Assembly (NCBI RefSeq): GCF_905220365.1
Contig: NC_061152.1
Location: forward strand, 1,911,001-1,975,000
Direction: 5' to 3'
DNA: 64,000 nt
DNA from: Vanessa cardui
Lineage: Eukaryota > Arthropoda > Insecta > Lepidoptera > Nymphalidae
Each line of letters opens with the position of its first letter. Position 1 is the first letter of the stretch. The position numbers were made by a program, and so were the translations under genes. Of the stretch, positions 56,011-64,000 are shown one piece after another. The notes under the pieces were generated by a model. It did no database searches. It was not told the origin of the DNA and saw nothing but the letters and a program-made list of their open reading frames with translations.

Positions 56011-56344
56011 GATGGTATCCGTATGAAAACGACGTAAGTCTTAAATTTGCATTATGTATATGCGCGACAAATAGGTGAATAACTCAAAATCACGTTAACC
56101 AATTTTGATGATTCTTTTTTTATTATAAAGGATATACTTTAAGGGTAGTTTGGTGAAAGTTTGGTAAGGTTCTGAGCACAGGATCCATGACAAATTAAGG
56201 GTACGGGAGGGAACGGAACAATTCTGAGGAGCACGTTAGCAATACTCGGTCGAATCTTTTATTTATGGGTTACTTGGATATTTGAATCACCTTCCGGAAC
56301 GTGGTTATGTTCATGTAATTGTCATAATCAAATATTATAATCAA

Positions 56345-56595
56345 CTAGCGACTCGCCCCGACTTCTCACGGGTGCAATACTGATACTAAATATACTAAAG
56401 AATTTGTTTATTTACGACATCACATTGCAAACTTCTAAAATTGTCAATGTTTCTTTACTATATTGTTCATTTATTATATACACAAACCTTCCCCTTGAAT
56501 TACACTATCTATTAAAAAAAACCGTATCAAAATCCGTTTCGGAGTTTTAAAGATATAGGGACAGAGAATGCGACTTTGTTTTATACTATGTATTG
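56345..56595 (+). repeat. Family G repeat
   Basis: Begins near CTAGCGACTCGCCCCGACTT and ends GCGACTTTGTTTTATACTAT. Confidence 0.65.
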
Positions 56596-56953
56596 ACGGA
56601 ACTCCTAAACGGCTTACAGTTAGGGTGCGATTTGGGGCAGAATTTCTTTCTGTCTTTAATCAAATTTTGTGTATATGATGTGATGTCATATGATGTACGA
56701 CATAGCATACGAATAGCTCTTTTGCAAAGTTTTTTTACTGAGGTCGATTACAGCTCATTCGAGGGTGGTACCTCGTAGTTTATGCCGCATGACGTATTAA
56801 AGCCGCATTTTCGAAAGTCTATTTTTGCTTTATTCGAAAGTTTCTTTTGAAATTGTCCCTGAAGTAGTTTCTGATTCATATAATCGGCACGCTTAATCTA
56901 TCCATATTAAGAAAAAAATGTTAGTCTACATCAGCTTCACTTAAAATCAAAAA

Positions 56954-57541
56954 ATAAATAAAATTTTAACAAAAAGAAAAACCGACTTCAAACAAAACAG
57001 TATTTTAAAACAAATTAAAATGCACTCAAAAGTAATAAAAATAATTGCATATTTAACACATTTTTGAGAGTCCTCCTAGGTAAAATGAAATGAAAAATAT
57101 TAGACTACTTAAAAGTCGATTTACGATTATATAATGTAGTTATAATTATTGCTATATTTGGAGTCGGTGTCAGCCAACCCTATACTATACCTACCAAAAA
57201 ACAATACGAGAATACTTTAAGAAATGTTTCTTACAAATTACCTTTTATACGATATTATACTGGGTCAATCAAGAGGCTCGTATCGCTTCTTTCTTTTGAT
57301 TGTTGAAGCGTGTGCCTGTGGCTGACACCGGCTCCAAATATAACAATAACTATAACTACGTTATATAATCGTAAATCGACTTTTAAGTAGTCTAATATTT
57401 TTCATTTCATTTTACCTAGGAGGACTCTCAAAAATGTGTTAAATATGCAATTATTTTTATTACTTTTGAGTGCATTTTAATTTGTTTTAAAATACTGTTT
57501 TGTTTGAAGTCGGTTTTTCTTTTTGTTAAAATTTTATTTAT
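56954..57541. mobile_element. Foldback element with 223-bp inverted arms (family H)
   Basis: The left arm at 56954-57176 and right arm at 57319-57541 are reverse complements with about four or five mismatches over 223 bp, separated by a 142-bp spacer. The ends read ATAAATAAAATTTTAAC. No coding capacity. I could not find a clear target-site duplication. Such near-identity implies recent origin or gene conversion between arms. Confidence 0.88.
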
Positions 57542-57771
57542 AATGTATGCGGTACAGGACGCATAATACCTATACGGGGCTTATTAGACCCCGTATCACT
57601 TAAGAAACTAAAACTCGATGTGATGTTATTGAGCTTGACTTCTTCAATGTGGTACATAGTCAAAGAGGCCCCGTATTAGTTGGTTAACCATAGCATTCGG
57701 TTTTCAATTGGCATCATGTAAATATGTTTATCACTTTCCTACAATATACACCAACTAGATGTTACGATGTA

Positions 57772-57972
57772 GCCCGGTTAAAAGAGGTTGACGGTTGAGT
57801 CTGTTTGTACTACTTTATAGTAATTTCAATTTTATTGCTCTACTAATAAAGTGCACATTAAATAACGAAATATCGAAAAAGAGCAGTACCGGGGTGCTTT
57901 GCAATTGTGTGCATTGCATCTCCTTCATTTTATAGCGCCCTGGTACATTGTTTTGGGTTAAACGTGACTACG
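57772..57972 (-). repeat. Family E element
   Basis: GCCCGGTTAAAAGAGGTTGA, CTACTAATAAAGTGCACATT, and CCTGGTACATTGTTTTGGGT. Confidence 0.78.
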
Positions 57973-57979
57973 AAAGAGC

Positions 57980-58710
57980 TTTCATATTTTAAATAATAAT
58001 TGTAGTTTTTTAGTTGATTGTGTTTGCACTGGTGTCCTTACTTAATAACTTAAAAAAAAATGTTTATTAAAAATATGTTAATTGTTATATTTTAAACTAG
58101 AGGGCATTAGTAATAGATTAAATCGCACTATCGTTATGTATTTTTGAAATAATATATATAGGTCCATATGTTTTAAAAAATGCCTTTGCATTAGGGGTAT
58201 AATCTTTCATTTCCTCTGGCTTTGTAGTACTGAGACACTGTGCAAAAGACTAAAGTGCCTTAGAAGTCTAACGAAAGTGAAAGAGTGGGGAGGAAGACCT
58301 TAGGCTCTATATTATTTTTAATTTGAAGAACAAATTATATTTTATGTATTTTTATAAATGAATTTCAGGCATTGAACTTGGCACCCTTATTGATCTCACG
58401 TCTCTTGTAACTGAAGTCATCAACTATATTATATATTGAACTTGGCTCTCATTTTACATTTATTGTTTTGATGAGAATAAATATGGCCGGCGAACACGCG
58501 AACTATGCTACATGCATGAACTGGTGTGTTTACGTAAAAGAAACGATTTCCTTTTAAATAAAATCTAAATCTAAGAAAAACAATAAACATAGATTTTGAA
58601 CCGTAGCTTATTAACATTATAGTATACAAAAATAATCTAATATTTTGTTCATAACAATTTATTAATTATTTTTTACATTGGAATGAATCAATACAAAGAA
58701 TAGATAATAA
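57980..58710. other. Spacer between two family E copies
   Basis: AT-rich, nothing recognised. Confidence 0.5.
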
Positions 58711-58711
58711 T

Positions 58712-58906
58712 AACCCGGTTAAAAGAGGCCGATGTGTCAGTACGTTTTAGTCATAACAATAATTGCTTATATTAAGCAATATTAACTTTAATTTAGTACT
58801 AATAAAGTTCAAATTAAAATAAAGATGGAAAAACATTGCAAGTATTGCACCTCTTTCGCCTTATACGTTCCTGGTATTATATTTTGAGTTATAAACGTGA
58901 CTTCGA
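58712..58906 (-). repeat. Family E element
   Basis: ACCCGGTTAAAAGAGGCCGA, GTACTAATAAAGTTCAAATT, and CACCTCTTTCGCCTTATACG. Confidence 0.8.
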
Positions 58907-59211
58907 ATTGATTTGGACAGCGCTGTGAGCGGCTAACAAGCCAAATAAAGAGTTCTGCTTCTTCTTATTTATTAGCCGGTAGTCGTATGAGAACTGATGG
59001 TCTGACAATTCTTTCCTGGGACATTAATGCTGACGAACGAGGATGCCACGTGCGTTGACTGGCCCGGTCTCATATCGGAGAAACAATGTTTTTATCGGCC
59101 GCTGCGGAAACACAGCTTTTATCATCACAGTTACCTCTATAAATGAGACAGTCTACACGCGAGAGACAAGTGGACTGTATATTTTAGTTGATTAAGAAGG
59201 TTAGTTGTTAC

Positions 59212-59340
59212 CTCAAATTCTGGGCTCTTGGTTTTGACGACACTTTCTTCTTCTTAGGAGCTCTCCCTTGGTCCTCACACACTCGAAGAACATGCCAGGG
59301 GATGGGTGATGTTATAGGAGGGGGATAATAGTCCGTTACA
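59212..59340 (-). CDS. Candidate cassette exon (42 codons), Pro-rich and KKKK
   Basis: A 129-nt open segment between ATTAATTAG and donor TTGAG|GTAACA. It reads VTDYYPPPITSPIPWHVLRV, then CEDQGRAPKKKKVSSKPRAQ. Length is a multiple of three. Entry and exit phases are both 'two bases carried', equal to the entry phases of the giant exon and the 17.9-kb exon, so it could be an upstream exon of that gene with the MADF gene nested in its intron. No homologue is recognised. It is compositionally unlike the AT-rich surroundings, which argues for selection on coding. Confidence 0.38.
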
Positions 59341-59524
59341 CTAATTAATTTCGAAGCGCGGCGCACTCACATTGCACACGTTAAGCCCACACGAGAAGGA
59401 GATTACGTCATACGTCAAAATCATGCCATGGATAAATTATTGACGCTTTAAAATACGCATAGAACCTAAATACGCTACAGACAGCAAGAGATTTTTATAA
59501 GAATAAACCTCTGTAACTGAGATA

Positions 59525-59803
59525 CTTGGTGGCAGGACCTTGTGTCTGGGTAGTTACCACCCACTCATCAATTATTCTACCGCCAAATAACAGTACTCAG
59601 TATTGTTGTGTTCCGGTTTGAATGGTGAGTGGGCCAGTGTAACTACAGGCACAAGGGACATAACGTCTTAGTTCCCAAGGTTGGTGGCGCATTGACGATG
59701 AAAGGAATAGTTAATATTTCTTACAGCGTCATTGTCTATGGGTGATGGTGACCACTTACCATCAGGTGGCCCATATGCTCGTCCGCCAACCTATACCATA
59801 AAA
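59525..59803 (-). repeat. Family B repeat
   Basis: Well-preserved inverted copy, inserted beside one copy of an ACCTCTATAA-TGAG motif. Confidence 0.82.
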
Positions 59804-59892
59804 ATAACTTATTATTTTTCTATATCTTCATAACACATTATTTTAGTTAATGGTCACACCTCTATAACTGAGGCAGATATTTATTTATAAAT

Positions 59893-59934
59893 ACCCGGTG
59901 TCTCAAATACCCGGGGGTATTTGAGACACCGGGT
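59893..59934. repeat. Perfect 42-bp palindrome
   Basis: The 20-base arm ACCCGGTGTCTCAAATACCC, a 2-base GG centre, then its exact complement. Confidence 0.9.
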
Positions 59935-60312
59935 TAAAGGAATACCTCTATAAGTGAAACAGCGTTGCAGGTCCCTTGAGGTCTCACTTAATCAGGTTTC
60001 GGTGTAGTAGTGCAAAGAGCTACACTGAAAGTAATATAACATATCAAGCTTTATGGCTGGTGACAGTAGGACGGTTCGATTTTTGCTCAGAGGATCGGAA
60101 TTGCGATTTGTCGGGGAAATGCTGCTAGTATTATTATTTCATTTTCTTCTGTAGCCGTGTTCATCGACCAATGAGGTACAAGTACTTATTTCCCTTAAAG
60201 TTCGATTCGTTGCATGGAATATTATTTAAGTAAAACCCTTTTTCATTCGATGTCATGGTTTAAAATGATACTTTTTTGAGATTTGAAGAATATAGTAAAA
60301 AAAAGTACACTA

Positions 60313-60603
60313 ACAGACTGTAAATTTTCCCACTGCTGGGCTAAGATCTCCTGTCCCACTAAGGAGAGGGTTTGGAACATATTCTACCACGCTGTTCCAA
60401 TACGGGTTAGTGTAATGCACATGTGGCAGAATTTCGATGAAATTAGACACATACAGGTTTCCTCACGATGACCTTCACCGCCGAGCATGAGATGAATTAT
60501 AAACACAATTAAGCACATATATATAGTGGTGCTTGCCTGGGTTTGAACCCGCAATCATCGGTTAAGATGCACGCGTTCTAACAACTGGGCCATCTCAGCT
60601 CAT
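60313..60603 (-). mobile_element. Family A SINE
   Basis: Full-length inverted copy with box B intact, 54 bp from a family E element. Confidence 0.85.
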
Positions 60604-60656
60604 TGAAGAATATTCTCATTTTAAAATTAACCGTACGATTTAATACTGAAGTTATA

Positions 60657-60851
60657 ATCCGGTTAAAAGATGATGAATCGGTGCAATGAAAAGCTTGCTA
60701 ATGAAAATGTTAACATTCCTTGATTTCAAACCTTTTTGCGTATGCAATACAGTTTAATTTGCAAAATCGAAATAAATATAACGACATAGCAAATACGATC
60801 TCCAATATTTCATAGTCTCCTGGTACTTATGTTTTGGTTTAAGCGTGACGT
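60657..60851 (-). repeat. Family E element
   Basis: AATCCGGTTAAAAGATGATG to CTGGTACTTATGTTTTGGTT then TAAGCGTGAC. Confidence 0.76.
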
Positions 60852-61224
60852 ACATTTTGCAACTACAGTAAACTATCTATCTGTTTCCGCTCGTCCTTTG
60901 CTAAAGTTACTTTTTGTTTCTTATGGCACGTTATGGGACAAAAATTTTTAGAACCAGTAGTAGGAAGTAGGTTAGTTAACCTCTTTTATTAAATCTTTAA
61001 TTTTATCTTTAATTTAAAATAACAATCAATCTACCTACCACAAAAGAAAAAACATTTAGTATAGCCATTATGAATTACACCGTAACGATCATAATGGCGA
61101 TCCCAATGTGTCAGCCGCAAATCTTCCGCCTTTTTTTTAAGGGAATTTGTGTGACTTGACGAAGATGTTGCGTGTTTATTCCAACAATTTACAACCGCAA
61201 GAGAACAAAAGGCATTTTTTTTCC

Positions 61225-61405
61225 TTACATCGTCAATGTGCCACCAACCTTGGGAACTAAGATGTTACGTCCCTTGTGCCTGTGGTTACTGTTTCCCGTT
61301 CAAACCGGAACACAAAAATTCTGAGTATTGTTGTTTGACGGTAGAATATCTGATGAGTGGGTGGAACTTACCCAAACGAGCTTGCACAAAACCGTGGTAG
61401 GGCAA
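61225..61405 (+). repeat. Family B repeat, 5'-truncated
   Basis: CCTTACATCGTCAATGTGCC to about GAGCTTGCACAAAACCG. Confidence 0.75.
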
Positions 61406-61781
61406 GTAAATAATTCTTTACATTTAACATTAAAATGGCCACTGACAGCTAGAATAAGTCTGTTTCAATAATGGATTTGTGAAAATAATTGCGAACATCA
61501 ACGAATGATATTTGAACTTTTGGAAGTAAATTTAAAGTGTATTTAAATAGTTAAGTGTAATAGGAGAGTAAGGAGTGTCATCTCTACCACACCAGCCTAC
61601 CTACTCCAGGCTATATAAGGGGTGCTAGGTCGTTCGCTGGACCTCTCCCATACGGGGTCTCATCCGGTGCGCTTGATCGCTCTGAGAATGTACCGAGGAC
61701 CAAGAGATGTCTGCAGCACACACAGCTACCCTACCCCAACGACCAACGACACCGCAGTAGATAGGATAGCATCCATCTATA

Positions 61782-61946
61782 CCAAAATCAAAATCAATCA
61801 AAATAAACTTTATTCAAGTAGGCTTTTATAAGCACTTTTGAATCGTCATTTTACAATTAAGTGAAGCTACCACCGGTTCGGAAAGTAGATTCTACCGAGA
61901 AGAACCGGCAAGAAACTCAGTAGTTACTCTTTTTTAACATTTAAAA
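61782..61946 (-). mobile_element. Family D: LINE tail
   Basis: Inverted copy, well preserved; AAGTGAAGCTACCACCGGTT is present. Confidence 0.82.
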
Positions 61947-62200
61947 TTTACCAGAGGAATGAGTGAAGCCACGAGCAGGTGTGCGATTCCAAGACTAGGG
62001 TCCACTTATCAGCTCGCACTAGACGGCCGTCGTGCTGTCGGCACGTTAGATAATTAGTATTTCGCTAATTATTATTATTGTCAGCTAGTTTAATAAAAGT
62101 TATTGTTAAATTCTTTATTTTGATAAAACATAAAATAAGAGTGAGAATTTGTCCGTAGATTGTTTTTCTTTTTTAATAAATTGCCACTTCTGATTCTTAT

Positions 62201-63105
62201 ATAGGATGGGCTAAAAATTTTTGCACTTTTGAAACATGAGTAGCAATAAAAGTACACATGTTATTTTGTTAGTGATATATTTAACGTAATAAACATTTAT
62301 TGAAATTTATTTTTTAAAAGTTATACCGTAGAGATGTGCTCCTTCTTGTCGTTGGCACTCCTGGAATCGACTACGTAAATTTTGGAAAACTCGCTGACAC
62401 GTGCTGTGAGGAATCGCGGTTATCTCCTCGTGGATGTTTTCTTTTAATTAGGATATGGTCGTTGGTTTATTAAAGTACTCTTAACTCTTTAGATATCCCC
62501 ACAAGGAAAAAATGGCAAGGTGTGAGGTCCGGGCTTCTTGGAGGCCATGGGATATCATGTCTGCGAGACATCAATTTGTTAGGAAAATTTTCGTTTACCA
62601 CCGGTAAACTCAATCGTTTGGTTTAATTTCATGTATAATTTGAAGGTATTATGGGTGCAGTTTAAGGTCCAAAAGCAAAATTCGCCGCAGACTAGTTCTT
62701 GGTATTGCCAGAGCCGCCAGACCGCTTACGCGTAGATGAATCTGAATCGTCCCTTACAGAAATTTCAAACTCCCGAATATTCCTATTCACTTCTTCTTCA
62801 CGTGGCCGCCTAGTTTGTTTGATATTAATTGTCGATTACGTTTGCTTGTACTTCTTGACTCAAGCTTTAATTAAATTAACACTTAGACACTCAATTATAC
62901 GTTGTAATCCGTATTCAACTGTAAGAAGCGGAATCGTTGTAAAATTGTTTTACGCAAAAAGCACACTGTTGCCCCGTGAAGCGCTCCATCGTAAATAAAA
63001 TTGCATGAAGTGAAGCACAATTTACCGCCACCCGTGGGCCTATAACTGTCATTGTTTTTGGAGAAATCAAGTGTTGCTATTTGCAAAAATTATTGGCCCA
63101 CCCTA
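62201..63105 (-). mobile_element. Decayed mariner-type transposon
   Basis: The ends are inverted: TAGGATGGGCTAAAAATTTT on the left, and on the right the complement of TAGGGTGGGCCAATAATTTT, each flanked by TA. The minus strand carries the C-terminal part of a transposase with PWPPRSPDLTPCHFFL, where SPD holds the third catalytic acid of the Tc1/mariner family. At about 0.9 kb it is shorter than the usual 1.3 kb and has several stops, so it is dead and internally deleted. Confidence 0.85.
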
Positions 63106-63388
63106 TAGTAGTGTATTATAAATAATGATTTATCTAAGGTTTTTTCTACTTTTATAAACTTATCTTTTAAGAAAAATCCGGTTGAATGAGGATTAGTCTA
63201 TTTTACTTTCTAAAGCAATATTTGAATGTTTACATTCTAAATAAACTTATATATAAATTGGCTCTTTTATAAAAATTAAATTTAGAAAGATATCGGAATA
63301 TAATTGTTCAATATATATTAATTAAAAAAACCTGAAAACTTGTTTAATCCACTGAATTCAAACAAATTAAACATATCCGGCTGGAGGA

Positions 63389-63583
63389 ATAATCCGGATG
63401 AAAGAGGTCGAATCGGTTTTATCGACTTATTTGTATTTTTCTCACCCAATTTCATTTTAGACCTTGTTGCACTAACAAAAAGTGCAATTTGCAACGTGTT
63501 AAAGATTTTGTCGTTGTAGCGAATATCATCTCTTAGATTTCATAGTCTCCCGGTACTTATGTTTTGGTTTAAACGTGACTACT
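63389..63583 (-). repeat. Family E element
   Basis: AATCCGGATGAAAGAGGTCG, an inner TTGCACT...AGTGCAA pair, and TGTTTTGGTTTAAACGTGAC. Confidence 0.78.
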
Positions 63584-63589
63584 AGATTT

Positions 63590-64000
63590 TACTTGTTTCG
63601 ATCAAATATAATATTTATAGACATTTTACTGCCAATATCAATAATTAAATATAAGTGGGCGTATATTCAAAGTATTGTTCACAAATTCAGTAAAGTTTTA
63701 ATTAAGCAAAACAATCACAGATAATTTCTGACGGGCTATCCAAATAAATTAAAAACATTAACTGTCAAAACTGTTCGTATCTTATGTGACAAACCTGTCA
63801 AAATCGGTACAGTCAAATCAAAGTAAAAGTTAGACAAAAACTTTTGACTGTGAAAAACAAATATCGTTTGAAAAACAGCAACACAATTTCATTCGAACGA
63901 CCTGACCTTTAACCCTGAGATCTTATCAGAAAACGAGAAGTTAAATTGACTGTCATATTACATTCAACAAACATACAAACCATAAACCTTAAAATATCCG
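63590..64000. other. Right edge, nothing recognised
   Basis: No exon or repeat identified. Confidence 0.5.

Noticed and set aside
62699..62998. 99-codon plus frame
   Set aside because: It lies inside the mariner remnant on the strand opposite its transposase.
28500..64000. PDZ or LIM domain exons expected for a Zasp gene
   Set aside because: I looked for the PDZ carboxylate-binding and LIM Cys/His patterns on the minus strand and saw none; they probably lie beyond the window.
1..64000. tRNA genes suggested by box A and box B sequences
   Set aside because: All belong to SINE families A and C; the cloverleaf is not maintained and the same tails follow each.
1..64000. CRISPR-like reading of the spaced family E copies
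   Set aside because: Spacing is irregular at about 0.2-6 kb, orientation is mixed, and the context is a eukaryotic genome.

Overview
The window is almost certainly from a lepidopteran, probably a butterfly. It is AT-rich and intron-dominated, and it is saturated with short interspersed repeats of the kinds that fill lepidopteran genomes: two tRNA-derived SINE families, 5'-truncated LINE tails, MITEs and foldback elements, and a decayed mariner. I see no bacterial operons, rRNA, functional tRNA genes or CRISPR. The species cannot be named from sequence alone.

0.8-17.9 kb, minus strand: a chain of nine short coding exons (17767-17869, 14556-14631, 12051-12181, 10043-10097, 7256-7467, 6634-6833, 5978-6128, 4426-4488, 795-887). 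Each has canonical splice borders and all reading phases agree, giving about 361 codons without a stop; the gene runs on past the left edge. It encodes a coiled-coil segment, a K/E-rich segment, a ZM-like motif and an S-E-V-Y-K motif typical of the Alp/Enigma/Zasp group. I read it as a Zasp-family muscle Z-disc protein of Zasp66/67 type. No PDZ exons were found.

22.4-28.5 kb, minus strand: one giant exon of 2043 codons ending in a stop. It encodes a Glu/Lys/Pro-rich, PEVK-like repeat protein with a pentapeptide F-D-K repeat and an RVSF (PP1-docking type) motif. Its acceptor phase equals that of the 17.9-kb exon, so it may be an alternative 3' terminal exon of the same gene. Candidate upstream exons lie at 31.4 kb and 59.2 kb.

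34.0-38.0 kb, minus strand: a complete two-exon MADF-BESS DNA-binding protein gene of 245 codons. A MITE sits just before its start codon and a SINE just after its stop.

40-64 kb: no host gene chain beyond the candidate exon at 59.2 kb. It holds a nearly full-length, open LINE (49.8-53.7 kb) with a 16-bp target-site duplication and a canonical -1 slippery heptamer joining ORF1 to an AUG-less ORF2; a foldback element with 223-bp arms; a mariner remnant; and the most unusual feature of the window. That feature is about 18 copies of a roughly 190-bp three-block element, conserved at both ends and centre and variable between. Copies left of about 47.4 kb are mostly in + orientation and those to the right are all in - orientation. 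I do not recognise this family.

The rest is repeats in introns and intergenic DNA, listed individually below. Family names A-H are labels used only here: A = SINE with box B GGGTTCAAACCC; B = roughly 290-bp repeat beginning near AGGTTGGCGGACGAGCATAT; C = SINE with box B GGTTCGATTCC; D = LINE 3' tails; E = the three-block element; F, G, H = unclassified dispersed repeats.
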